From: Symbiodinium natans
Lineage: Eukaryota; Sar; Dinophyceae; Suessiales; Symbiodiniaceae
Length of the DNA: 64,000 nt
NCBI GenBank assembly: GCA_905221605.1
Contig: CAJNDS010002290.1
Location: 292,501-356,500, forward strand
Direction: 5' to 3'
The first letter of the stretch is position 1; every line of letters starts with the position of its first letter. Shown piece by piece: positions 1 to 13,300 of this stretch. A model generated the notes under the pieces. It was not told the DNA's origin and did no database searches. It saw nothing but the letters and a program-made list of their open reading frames with translations. Both the position numbers and the translations under genes were made by a program.

Positions 1-462
1 GGGTTTAGGGTTTAGGGTTTAGGGTTTGGGGTTTGGGGTTTGGGGTTTGGGGTTTGGGGTTTAGGGTTTAGGGTCTTGGGTTTTGGGTTTAGGATGGTTT
101 AGGGCTTAGGGTTTTAGGGTTCAGGGTTTAGGGTTAGGGCTTTGGGGCTTTGGGTTCTGAGGTGGCCTTTAGCGGTTTTGGGGAGCTTTGCGAGGAGCTT
201 GGCTCTCACGACGCAGGTTTGTGCTTCAGGATTTGCGGAGTTCAGCTTTGGCGTGGGTCAAGCAGCCGGGAGGCCCCCAACAAAAACCCTAAACCCTAAA
301 CCCTAAACCGTCAGCCCTAAACCCTAAACCCTAAACCCTAAACCCTAAACCCTAAACCCTAAACCCGAAACCCTAAACCCTAAACCCTAAACCCTAAACC
401 CTAAACCCTAAACCCTAAAAGAAGGCCAACATCCAAACACTGCCTGGCCCCTCGGCAGCCAG

Positions 463-514
463 GCAAGACCACCTGGAGCTGCGCATGTCCCTGCTTGAGG
501 CGGGCTCTCTGTTC
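463..514 (+). CDS. Ankyrin gene A exon, LLEAG helix
   Basis: Acceptor CCAG before G463, donor GTAGGT at 515. The open frame QDHLELRMSLLEAGSLF resembles the second helix and loop of an ankyrin repeat. CCCTAAA repeats lie to the left (285-420) and TTTAGGG to the right (from 521). Judged on sequence alone; the join to the next exon is not exact. Confidence 0.45.
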
Positions 515-772
515 GTAGGTGTAGGGTTTAGGGTTTAGGGTTTGGGGTTTAGGGTTTAGGGTTTAGGGTTTAGGGTTTAGGGTTTAGGGTTTAGAGTTAG
601 GGTTTAGGGTTTAGGGTTTGGGGCCGAGGCGCCCTCAATTTCAGGGCCGGTGCTAGAAGAGATACCCCATCAGGGCCCTAATGGGGGCCACAAGAACTCA
701 GATCCATGAACTCCCAGTGCCCCAATTTTCTGAGGCCCAAAGCCAGGACACCAAGACCTCACGAGTCCGATC

Positions 773-827
<55 letters not shown>

Positions 828-1210
828 CCATGATGGTGATGATGATGCTGATGCTGCTGATGCTGCTGATGCTGCTGATGCTGCTGATGATCATGATGAG
901 TCAGATTTTGATCATGAGTATCATCATAATTTGTTTTCCCATTGTCGTGTTTTCATGATGTTTCCGTTATCATGATTTTGTTACTGTCACTCCGACTGTC
1001 ACCATGCTATAGTAGTAAGTTGCAAGTATTCACCCGAAGGGCCGCATCAAACCCCTCACCCTAAGTCAAAACTATGGAGGAGGCCAGAAGCCCTAATCCC
1101 CAAACCGTGAACTCTGAAACCTTGAGCCCTAAACCTAAACTCTGAACCCTCAAACCCCTAAACCCTGAAGCCTCCAGCCGCAACCCTCCAACCCCTGAAG
1201 CCCTCAAACC

Positions 1211-1263
<53 letters not shown>

Positions 1264-1266
1264 ACG

Positions 1267-1326
<60 letters not shown>

Positions 1327-4300
1327 ACCTTAAACCCTAAACCCTAAACCCTAAACCCCAAACCCTAAACCCTAAACCCTCCCTGGGTGTGCAGGCAGAG
1401 CAAAGGAACCAACAGCTGCTCCAGGCCGCGCAGCGTTGGGGCCCTCAGCTCTGCAGTGCTAGGGCTTAGGGCTTAGGGTTTAGGGTTTAGGGTTTAGGGT
1501 TTAGGGGTTTAGGGTTTAGGGTTTAGGGTTTAGGGTTTTAGGACTTCAGGGGTTGAGGGTTTTGGGGCTTCAGGGGCTGGAGTTGGAGGGTTGAGGGTTT
1601 TAGGCTTCAGGGGCTGGAGGGTTGAGGGTTGAGGGTTTTAGGGCTTCAGGGGCTGGAGGGTTGAGGGTTTTCGGGCTTTAGGGGTTGAGGGTTGAGGGTT
1701 TTGGGGCTTTGGGGTTTTGGGGGTTTTGGGGCTTCAGGGCTTGCGAGTTCAGAGCTTGTAGGGCTTCAGTGGGCTTCAGGGGGTTTGGGACCTTTTTAGG
1801 GTTTAGGGTGGATAAGCTCCGAGGTTAGGGCCGGAAACCTTCAGGGCCCAGGATACTCTTGGATGTCCGCGGGGTGGGGGGGGGGGTTGGGGTGCAGGGT
1901 TGCTTAGGGGAGGAGGGTGTGGAGGGTCAGGAGGGGAGGGGGAGGGGTGGGGGGTTAGGTTTTAGGGTTTAGGGTTTTGGGGTGGAGGGCGTCAGGATTC
2001 AAGTGTTCGGACTCATCCCATTCTCGCACCTTTGCGGCTCAAGAGCTGGGATGTGGGGGGTTAACGAAAACAAGGTTTCCCCAATAGAGCCCCCCAAATA
2101 GTGGGCTTAATAGGGGCCCTAAAAGGGTACCCTAAACCCCCATGTCAGTTGAGGGGGTCTTGAAGTTTTTGTTTGCATGATGGAGTCTTGGAAACTCGGA
2201 GGGTCTCATCGCTTAGGATGCCTGGCGCAGCACGAGCTGTGACTCTCATGTCATGCTGTGCGCGATACCTAACCCTAAACCCTAAACCCTAAACCCTAAA
2301 CCCTAAACCCTAAACCCTAAACCCTAAACCCTAAACCCTAAACCCTTAAACCATAAAGCCGCCCCAACCCGTACCACGCCAAGGCGGGAGCAAAGACCAG
2401 GCTGTTGAGGCAAGGCGGCAAGACTTAATCAGGGTTGAGGTTTAGGGCTTTAGGGGTTAGGGTTTAGGGGTTAGGGTTTAGGGTGTAGGGTTTAGGGGTG
2501 AGGGGTCTGGGGTCTTGGGGATGTACGGTTTGGGTCTTATTGGACAAAAAGGGTGTGGTTTTTTGAGGGGGTTGAGGCTGGTCCTGAGCCACTGCCAAAG
2601 TCTGACCATGCAGTCTTCTGATCGGCGCATTTTCTTTGTCTAGGCGCGTTGTGCGTGGTTCCAACTGCGATATGGATGAGTGAAGACCTGTTGTCCTGCT
2701 ACACCCTAAGCCCTGAACACTAAACCCCAATCCCAAACCCTGAGTCTCAGACCCTAGCAAAACTTACTGTTGGTTAGCAGGGAGTGAGGGAATAAGGTAC
2801 CCTATATAATCCCTTAAAGGGTATATACATATATATATATATACATATATTTAGGGGGATATAGGGCACCTCATTCCCTCATTCCCTACTAGCCAACAGT
2901 AATAAAAGCCAGTGGCAGGCTCTGGAGGAAGGCGCCTATGTCGATGCCCGGGACGAGCAGGGCTGGACGGCCTTGGTGTGGCCAGGGGTCCCAGAAGCGT
3001 TTCGCTTAATGGTCTGTGGTTCTTACGTTGCGCTTGCAATTTTCAAGCTCGGCCCCGAACAGCCTTTGTCCAGGTCGATGATGGGCTGCTGCGTCGACTT
3101 GGTCATCGTCCTGGCCCAGCACAGCGCTGACCCCAACGCCCGGGGACCGAGCCGGTTTTCTAGGGTTTACGGTTTAGGGTTTCGGGTCTGGGGTTTAGGG
3201 TTTAGGGTTTAGGGTTTAGGGTCTAGGGTTTAGGGTTTAGGGTTTAGGGATACATGCCTTGCCGTAGGCCGCTCTTGGATGATGATGTCGACAGTGCCGC
3301 GCTATGCTGCGCACACAGCAGGAGAGGGTGCTCCCAAGTCCCCTAAACCCTCAGCCCTAAACCCTAAAGCCTAAACCCTAAGCCCTAAGCCCTAAACCCT
3401 AAACCCTAAACCCTAAACCCTAAACCCTAAACCCTAAACCCTAAACCCTAAACCCTAAACCCAAAACCCAAAACCCAACCCCTGCTTCTTTGAGACCGGC
3501 TAGACTCTATGTAGCTCCCCATCTTGCGTTTAAAATTCGGAAAGCCCACGCCCTAGAACCCCTAAACCCTGCGGCTTAAACTCCAGACCCGACACCCTAA
3601 ACAGCAAACCCTACACCCTAAACCCTAAATTCCAAACCCTACACCCTAAACCCTAAACCCTAAACCTTCAACCCCAAACCCCAAACTCTACACCCTAAAC
3701 CACTCTTTCATATATAATATAAATGTTAATGGCTTTGCGGGCAAGGTCCGAAAATTAGTGGGCAAGGTCCGAAAATTAGCGGGCAAGGTCCGAAAATCAG
3801 CGGGCAAGGTCCGAAAATCAGTGGGCAAGGTCCATTGGCTGCCCCACGACCTTGCCCACTAATTTTCGGACCTTGCCCGCTGACCCACGACCTTGCCCAC
3901 TGATTTTCGGACCTTGCCCACTAATTTTCGGACCTTGCCCGCTAATTTTCGGACCTTGCCCGCTAATTTTCGGACCCGGGAAAGGCCCGAAAATTAGCGG
4001 GCAAGGTCCGAAAATTAGTGGGCAAGGTCCGAAAATTAGCGGGCAAGGTCCGAAAATTAGCGGGCAAGGTCCGAAAAAAAGCGGGCAAGGTCCGAAAATT
4101 AGCGGGCAAGGTCCGAAAATTAGCGGGCAAGGTCCGAAAATTAGCGGGCAAGGTCCGAAATTTAGCGGGCAAGGTCCGAAAATCAGTGGGCAAGGTCCTT
4201 GGCCCCCCCTGCCCCCCCCCTGCACCCCCCCTGCCCCCCCCCTGCCCCCCCCCCCCTCCCCCCCCCCCTGCCCCCCCCCCCTGCCCCCCCCCCCCCCCCC

Positions 4301-7300
4301 GCCCCCCCCCCCCCCCCCTGCCCCCCCCCCCCCCCCCCCCCTCCCCCCCCCCCCCTTCCCCCCCCCCCCCCCGCCCCCCTTCTTTGGGTCATTTGCAAAG
4401 CCACTGGCTGGCATGAGGGTTGAGGAGCCCTAAAATTTAGGGTTCAAGGGTTCAGGGCTGAGGGTTCTACGGTGGTTGAAGGTTCAGGGACGAGAGCGTA
4501 GGGTTAAGAATTTGGGTTGCGTGTGAAACTTTTATTATCTTAATGGTATGGGATTCTCTGGGTGGGTGGGTACTTTTCGGGCGCTTGAAAAGCTGCCAGC
4601 CTAGTGAATGCTTGAACTTTGAGATGCTGAACCCTAAACCCTAAACCCTAAACCCTAAACCCTAAACCCTAAACCCTAAACCCTAAACCCTAAACCCTAA
4701 ACCCTAAACCCTAAACCCTAAACCCTAAACCCTAAACCCTAGACTCTCTGAATCTGAGTCCCCTCAAGCCGGAGACCCCTCCCGAAGCCCTGCAGCCTTG
4801 TGCCTCGCCCGAGAAGCCTTGAGGTGCTGAACGAGTGCTCGGAGGCCGGGGGTCTTACTGGTAGGGTTTAGGGTTTAGGGTTTAGGGTTTAGGGTGTAGG
4901 GTTTAGGGTTTAGGGTTTAGGGTTTAGGGTTTAGGGTTGAGGCTTTCGGGGTTTAGGCTTTAGGGTTTAGGGCTTAGGGTGCAGCATCTCAAGTCCAAGC
5001 ATTCACCAGTCAAGCAGCCTGTCAAGTGACGGAGAAATACCCCACCCGCCATCCGAAAGCCCACGGCTAGTAGCCCGTAAACCCTAAAGCATCTGTCTTC
5101 TGTGTACTGGTTGGGGTTTAGGGTTTAGGGTTTAGGGTTTAGGGTGTAGGGGTTAAGCCCTGAGCTGCAGGTTCCTGTCGGGCTCGAGCTTAAAGGTCTT
5201 TCTTTGGAAGCTCGTTGTAAGCTTGAAGCTTGGCAGCGAGAGCCCCTGGAAATACGGGCTAAGGGTTTAGGGTTTAGGGTTTAGGGTTTAGGTTAATATG
5301 ATTGGCAAAATGGGTGAACGGATAACTTGCATTGTCTACTCAGTCCTCCGGCCCCGCATGTTTTGTCTTGCCTAGCTTCAAGGCCCAGTACGCACCGAAG
5401 GCTCAGTAGGCCCTAGACCCTAAAGCCCGAACCCACGAAAGAGTGTGCCGTGTCCGCGAACGAGTGTGCCTTGCCCACGAAAGAGTGTAAACCCTAAACC
5501 CTAAACCCTAAACCCTAAACCCTAAACCCTAAACCCTAAACCCTAAACCCTAAACCCTAAACCCTAAAGCCTAAACCTCAACCCTAAACCCTAAAAACTA
5601 AACCCTAAACGCTCAGCCCAGAAAAAATCCAACGCTCCCGCAAGAGGTCCTGGACCACCTGCAGCTCCAGGGGGACCAGGACCCCCATCAGGGTGTAGGG
5701 TTTGGTGTGTAGGGTTTAGGGTTTAGGGTTTAGGGTTTAGGGTTTAGGGTTTAGGGTTTAGGGTTTAGGGTTTAGGGTTTAGGGTTTAGGGTTTGGGTCA
5801 GGGTTCAGGGTTTAGGGTTTAGGGTTTCGGGCCTTAGGGGGTGGGGTTTCTTGCTGAGGATTTCAGGTTTAGGGTTAAGGACGTCGGGGCTGTCACAGGA
5901 GCCAAACTCGTACCCCACATGTTTGCAGGGGTTCCCCCTGCTCTTCTCCCCAGCTTGGCTCCCAGATTCCCTTCTGGGATCATTCAAACGGGTCCCGAAA
6001 CCTAAAGTACACGGGTTTATGGTTTACTACAGCCTGGCTTCGTACATGTGAGGTGGACCCTGCAGGGGGGGGGGGTTGGAAGGCATTAGTTGGGAAGCAT
6101 CCCTCAAGCATCATGCCTGAGCTGCGGCGACAAAGCCCCGAAACCCGTAAGCTTTGAACCAAAATGAACCCCTCAAAGACACACTCAACCCTAATGAAAC
6201 CAGAAACCCAAGACCCTAAACCCGAGACACTAAACTCACTAAACGCTGCGCAGGTGCGCCACGCCCTCGAAGCGCCTGCCACCCAGACGTCCTCGGTTTA
6301 AGGTGTTGGGTTTGGATTACCTCAGGCTTTTCGGGTCTAGCATCACCAGAACCCTAAAGTTCCTCAAGCCCTACAGACCCTAAAATTGTGATGGCCTCGT
6401 CTTGGCACCTTTAAGCCGCCGCTGCAAGCCCTAAGACACCTTTCATCCTAAACAAAGCCCAACCCCGATCCACAAATCAAAACTCATGGGGCCCCTTAAC
6501 TGGGCGCTTGCATAGCGTCTTTATATGGCTTTTCTTCTGGCTTCTGGCTTCAGGGTTTAGGGTTGTAGAGTGCAAAGAGCCCCCAGAACTTCAAAGCTTT
6601 ACCCCTTGACGCCCGAAATCTACAAAAAGTTGGAGTCCTAAAGCCCTTAAGGGGCCCCTTGCTTGAGCGGATCTTTAATCTTCCCTTGGCCCAAGCCCCA
6701 AACTCCCGAATCCCTACATTCACCTCGGAGCCTCAAACCCCCCAAAAGCCCAAACCCTAAACCCAAAACCCCAAACCCCAAACCCAACCTTGAACCCTGA
6801 ACCCTACACCCCCTCCGAGGGCCCTGGCTGGGGGCCTGGGCGCCGGTGACCGCCTATTGGCAGCGGCACGCAACAACAACTTCCAGGCCAGCCGGGCGGG
6901 GCTCCTTGCATTTTTAACAGGGCTTTAGGGGTTTAGGGATTTTGGGGGTATGGTGGGCTCCTTGCATTTTTAACAGGGCTTTAGGGGGTTTAGGGATTTT
7001 TTGGGGTTTGGGGGGCTCCTTGCATTCTTAAAAGGGCTTTAGGGGCTTTAGGGATTTTTTTGGGGGGGTTTTAGGGGGTGCAGGGATTTTTGGGGCTTAT
7101 GGGGGTTTTGGAGGGGTTTTTGGGGGTTTTAGGGGTTCCAGGGATTTTTCTGTGGGTTTTGGGGGCTTTGGGATTTTCGGGATCTAGTATGTAAGGCCTT
7201 TTTCGAGATTGGGTTCCTCGCGTGCCTTCTACAGCCATTTTCGGCAGACCTTCTGTTGACCTCTTGGTTCGGAGGTTGAGACTCGAGCCAGGGAAACCTT

Positions 7301-10300
7301 GTCAACTTACATGTCGTTCAGCCTCCTGCCCCTAAACCCTAAACCCTAAACTTTAAGCCCTAAACCCTAAACCCTAAACCCTAAACCCTAAACCCTAAAC
7401 CCTAAACCCTAAACCCTAAACCCTAAACCCTAAACCCTAAACCCTAGACCCTAGACCCTAAACCCTAAATCCTGGACCCTAAGCCCTAAACCCTAAACCC
7501 TAAACCCCTAAACCCCTAAACCCCGAAACCCCGAAACCCCGAAACCCCGAAACCCCGAAACCCCGAAACCCCGAAACCCCGAAACCCTGAAACCCCGAAA
7601 CCCCCAAGCCCCACCTTCCAAAGCCTCGCGCGTAAGCGGGGGACCCTGGGCTCTAAGCCCTAAACCCTAAACCCTAAGCCCTAAGCCCTAAGCCCTAAGC
7701 CCTAAGCCCTAAGCCCTAAACTCTAAACCCTCACTCCTAAACCTTAAACCCTCAACCTTAAACCCTCAACCCTAAACCCTCAACCCCAAACCCACAACCC
7801 CAAACCCTCAACCCCTGCAAGCTTGGGAAAGGTGGTGAAAGTGGAGCTGGAGGTCGGCGCCCAGGTGAACAGCCGGATGGCCCAAGGGGGCTTTCGGAAA
7901 GAAGGGGTTGAAATGTTTAGGGTTTAGGGTTTAGGGTTGAAGGGTTGAAGGGTTGAAGGGTGGAAGGGTGGAAGGGTTGAAGGGTGGAAGAGTTTAAGGG
8001 TTTGGGGTTTAGGGTGGTTCGGAAAGCTTTCGGGCTTTTGGGTCGAAAGTTAGGGCTTCGGGCTTCGGGGTCCTGCCGTCGGGGCTGCGAGTGGTCCGGA
8101 GTGTAAAAGTATTCACATGTTGCAAGCGAAGCGCCTCAACAACACACGAGCCCCAAACCTTAACCCTTGGACCAACCCTCAGCCCAACATCCTAAATTTC
8201 CCCATAACCCTGAACCTTTAACCTTAAACCCCTCAAGCCCTAAACCCTAAACCCGAAGCCCTAAATCTGACGCTGGGATCATGGCTTGAACTCATGGACT
8301 CTGGAAACCTTGGGGATCAACATCCATGATCTCTTCGCCGTCACCCCCACTGCCGAAGAGCCGCCGAACCCTGAATCCGACACCCGAAGCCCCCAAGCCC
8401 CAAGCCCCAAGCCCCAAGCCGCAAAGGGTTTAGGGTTCAGGGTTTAGGGTTTAGGGTTTAGGGTTTAGGGTTTAGGGAAGCCCCAAGCCCCAAGCCCCAA
8501 GCCTCAAGCCCTAAGCCCGAAGAAATAGGCCTTTACCCGAAAGGGTGTGAGGACTTGAAGGCTAGTGGTTGTGGAGTTTTCTGAGGTTGGGGAGTTTTTG
8601 GGGGTGAGCCCTGTATGGGGCTTACTAGTAGGGTCTATGGGGGTTCTGGGCCTTCGTGTTGAGAATTGAACCTGCTATGGGGATTCTTGGCCTGTTTGTG
8701 AAGAATTTTCACCGGAAAGGAGCAAGCGAAAGAGAAGCACAAATAAACGGGATCCCGGCTTAGAACAGCCCGCCCCCCCCCCCCCCTCCTGTAAGCTCAA
8801 GGGATGAAGACTCGTACCCCTAAGGCTGTACCCCTAAAGGCTCCCCTTAATATGCTCCTAATGTGGCCCTTATATTCCCTTGAAAAGGGGCCCCAAAACC
8901 CAAGGGTACAACCTTAAGGGTCCACCTTACAGAAACCACACAGTGCAGAAGCTCCCATGCCTGCCCCACATTTTCTCAGGGGACGCCTCGGACATGTAAA
9001 CCCCAACTGCAAGAGCTCTACACCCTAAGTTCTGAACCCTGAACCCTGAACCCTGAACCCTGAACCCTGAACCCTGAACCCTGAACCCTGAACCCTGAAC
9101 CCTGAACCCTGAACCCTGAACCCTGAACCCTGAACCCTGAACCCTGAACCCTGAACCCTGAACCCTGAACCCTACACCCTACACCCTGCACCCTACACCC
9201 TACACCCTACACCCTACACCCTAAACCCTAAACCCTAAACCCTAAACCCTAAACCCTAAACCCTAAACCCTAAACCCTAAACCCTAAACCCCAAGCTAGG
9301 GCTGCGGGGGATTTGACGAGGCCAGACGCGCGAGCAGCTCTTCACCAGCCTGATCTTTGCGGCCGCCCACTGCAACTACCAGGCCGACTTCGTGTGGTTT
9401 TTTTCCTTTTGTGCACCCTATATACCCTGAACCCTATTAAAAACCTGTTGAAATGCTATAACACCCTAAAAACCCTATAAAGCCTTAGAAAGGATTCGTA
9501 GGTGGTTGTTGTTAAAACGGTTTAGGTTCAGGCTTTGGGGTTTAGGGTTCTCAGAGCCCCAAACCCTATACCCTAAACCCTAAACCCGAAACGCTAAGCT
9601 TTTCTGGGGTTTTTAGGGGTCTTCAGGGACTGGGGGTGGGTCTCAGGGTTTGAAAAATGTTTAGGGCTTGAGGTTTTGGAGCTTTTGCCGGGATCCTAAA
9701 CCCCTATGTAAACCCCTTAATTCTTTGAACCCTAAAGCCCAAAAACCGTTTTAACCCTAAAACCCCTAAACCCTAAACCCTCAAACCCCTAAACCCGAGA
9801 ACCCCTAAACCCTCACACCCCTGACCCCTAAACCCCGAGCTTTAGCTTTGAAGGGTTATCAGGCTCCCCCTTATCAGTTTGTGGCCCTGGGCCCCAGGGT
9901 TTCTTCAGAGGTTCTTTGGGAAGGTTTAGGAATATTGAGGGATTGGGGGGGGGGTAGAATTGTGCTTGGGCCTTAAATCACTAAGCCCTAAGCAACCCTC
10001 AGGCCCTCGGCCCTAAAGTCCTGAACCCTAAAGCCCCAAACCCACAGCCCAAAACCCTAAACCCTGTTCCCAAAGACTTGACCAAACTGACAACTCTCAG
10101 ACGTCGTCAGGGTGCGGTGATGCTGATCAACCGAAAGGCCAACGTGGGCATGGCCGACCTCACAGGCAGGAGATGGGGTCTATTTAGGATCTAGGGTTTC
10201 GGGTTCAGGGGGTCTATGTAGGATCTAGTGTTTCGGGTTCAGGGAGGTCCGTTTTTTGTTTGCAAAGGTGTGGTTCGGCCGTGTCCTCTGGCAAAAGGTT

Positions 10301-13300
10301 TGGCCTGGCTCACCCTTTGCAAAAAACCATCCGCCTTGGTATATGGCTTGGGCTGTAGGTTCTGAGATAAGCCCTAAACAGGCGTGAGCCCATAAATCTT
10401 GACCCAATTGTGGGAAACTCCCGTAGAAGACCTTTCAAATCGGATTCGTTTTAACAAGCCCCCTGCCCTAAACCCAACAAAGGGGCTTTTGGTTAGCACC
10501 CACCCTGCCTCGAGGCTGGTCAGCCATCCACTATGCCGTCCAATCCGGTAGCCTCGAAATGGCGCAGCCGGCCGGTTGTGGCAGAGAGCTTGCTTATGTG
10601 TAGCATTTGGGGGGTGGCAGGGGCCCACTTGCCTCTAAACCCTAAATCCTCAACCCTAAAACCTAAACCCTAAACCCTAACCCTAAACCCTAAACCCTAA
10701 ACCCTAAACCCTAAACCCTAAACCCTAAACCCTAAACCCTAAACCCTAAACCCTAAACCCTAAACCCTAAACCCTACGCCCTAGAAGCCCAAAGCCCTCG
10801 CTTCCAAAGACAGGTGTCGATGTTAGCCAACGCGAAGGCGAACTTGGCGCCTTGAGCTGCGAAGTCCTATGTAGTCAGGGTTTAGGGTTTAGGGTTGAGG
10901 GTTTAACTAGGGTTTGGGGTTTAGGGTTGAGGGTATCGGATCTAGGGTTTAGGGTGTAGGGTAGGGCATGTATTGCAATTTCATAAGGATTTATAAGGGG
11001 ATGATCTTTGTGAGGATTTTTCCGTGGTATGCAGATAGACTTGTGAATCCTAAGCCCTACAGAGCTTTGGAAATAACCCTCTCCTTGGCCCTAAACCCTG
11101 AGCCTTAAACGCCCAAACCCGACACTCATAACGCCCCCAATGGACTGGCGGGCCTGCTGTTGCGAAAGTTGATGATTGCAGAACTTCACGCTGTATGTTT
11201 TCGGGTTCAGGGGGTTTCAGAAGGGAAGGCTTTCAGGGTTTCGGGGTTTAGGTGGGTAGTAAAGGGTTAAGGTTGACGGGGTCGAAAGGCGTGCTGGTGA
11301 GCGACGAAGGGTGGCGGCGCAACGCCTGACAGCCTGCGAGCAACTGACCCGTGAGTCTGGCCGAGGAAGCCGCGGCAAGTCCTGGGGCATTGCGGCTGTT
11401 GGGGTTTAGGGCTTAGAGTTTAGGGTTTAGGATTTAGGCTTTAGGGTTTAGGGTTTAGGGTTGAGGGCTTGCAAGACGAAGTCTTCGCCAGCGGGGCTAT
11501 GAGTCCAAAGGCCACCCCAGACGAAAGCTGCTGAGAGGAAGAGGACCGAAGCCACGCGAATGGTGCAAGGGGGTGGGTCTGGAAACCCAGTGGAGTGCTG
11601 CATATTCTGTGGCAGGTTTCGTACTCGGGTGTACGTTATGTTCTCTGATCCGGAAAAGGGCCACCTCCATGTATGAGGCTTCCCAAACTGGGGCCCTGAT
11701 TTTGCACAGATCATTCGCAGCGCAGGTCTCAACATCCTGGCCATCATATGACCATGATGTTACTCTAAACCATTGTACCCTTATATCCTTATACCCTTAA
11801 ACCCTTAAACCCTCAAACCCTAAACCTCGCCAAGCGGCCTTCGTGTAGATCAGCCCAGACATGCCCCGTCTGTACGAGGTAGTATACGTTAATACAAGGT
11901 TCAGAGTTTCGTGTTTAGGATACTTTGTAGGGTATTGGAGTTTAGACTTCTGGGCTTAGGGGTTAGGATAGTTTAGTATATTAGAGTTTAGAGTTTAGGA
12001 TAGTTTAGTACAGGGTTTGGGCTTAGGATAGTTTAGGGTTCAGGGCCTATGACCCGGAGTAGGCCCTTATTCCCTGTTTTTAGGGTTTCGGTTACCGTAA
12101 AGGCCCCTTCAAGCCAAGAAGGGTACCCTTTTTCATTCACAGGTTACTCCTGTTCTGGTTCTGGGCTTTCTAATTTTCTTTTCATGGTCCCTCAATATGG
12201 TTCCTTGCCACCTTTAGGTTCGGTAGTATGGGCCCTTGGGTTGTAGAGGGTATTTTGGGGGTATATAAGGGTCCCCGTTTAAAGAGGCAACCTCACACAC
12301 TAGATTCGCTATGCAGCCCAAGCCACGCCGCCCGTGTGAAGCAGGGACACCCCTAGATCCAAACCCCTGACCCCTAAACCCTAAACCCTAAAACCTAAAC
12401 CCAAAACCCTAAATCCTACTCACCTACGCATCCAAAACCCTAAGCTTCAGCCGGAAGGCCGGAAGGCTGTGTAGCTAAGCATGAATCAGGTCTCGACCAC
12501 TTTCGACGGCACCTCCACCATGCACCTGGCAGCCGCCACGCCGCAGTTCAGGGTTTGGGTTTCAGGGTTGAGGGTTTGGGCTGGGATGTTCCCCCTTGTT
12601 CTAACAGTCCTTCATAGGGATTATGGAATCCCTATTCAGGACTGTTAGTATGAGGGGAACATCCCAAGGTTTAGGCTTCACAGTTTTGGGTTTAGGGTTT
12701 TGGGGTTTACGGTTCAGAGTTGAGGGTTTAGTTAGGATGTAAGAATTGGGTTCAGCGTTTAGGGTCTAGGCTCTGTCGTTCAGGGTCTAGGGTCCACAGC
12801 TCAGAATTCCAGTCGAGGGTTGAAGATTTGAGCGCGGGTTCAGGATCCAGACTTTAGGCTTTAGGGTTTAGGGTTAGGGTGTAGGGTTTAGGGTTTAGGG
12901 TTTAGGGTTTAGGGCTTAGAATTGGAACAGCCCTACATCCCCCGCCCAGAAACCGTCGTCCGCAAGCTACTGGGAAGCCCAGCTTTCATTTGGCTCCTAA
13001 TTGCTTTCCTTTGCAAAGCTATGCAGCAAACCCAAACCCTAAACCCTAAGCCCTAAACCCTAAAGCCTAAACCCTAAAGCCTAAACCCTAAACCCTAAAT
13101 CCTAAACCCTTAACCCGTAACCCTAAACCCTAAACCCTTAACCGTTAACCCTGAACCCTGAACCCTGAACCCTCAGCCCCAGAGTCTCCCAGGCACGCTC
13201 TGGACTCGGCTCTATGGCCCTTCGGCTGCATCAACCCCGTGTGGACTAAAGGGGGTTAGGGTTTAGGGTTTAGGGTTGATTAGGGCTTAGGGCTTAGGAA

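Noticed and set aside
1-150. Start of window as a true telomere
   Set aside because: TTTAGGG here is followed by arrays in both orientations throughout the window, so it is an internal array like the others.
773-958. Asp-, Met- and Ile-rich open frames
   Set aside because: They follow from the GAT trinucleotide repeat on both strands.
2350-2430. Exon island at 2401-2427 (AVEARRQDLIR)
   Set aside because: Both strands offer possible splice sites and neither frame matches a family; left out of the exon list.
3818-4433. Long Gly- and Pro-rich open frames on both strands
   Set aside because: They follow from the 21-bp minisatellite and the C tract; they have no splice or start context.
7225-7250. 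Relict dinoflagellate spliced leader (AGCCATTTT-GGC)
   Set aside because: Only about 12 scattered bases agree with the leader core; likely chance.
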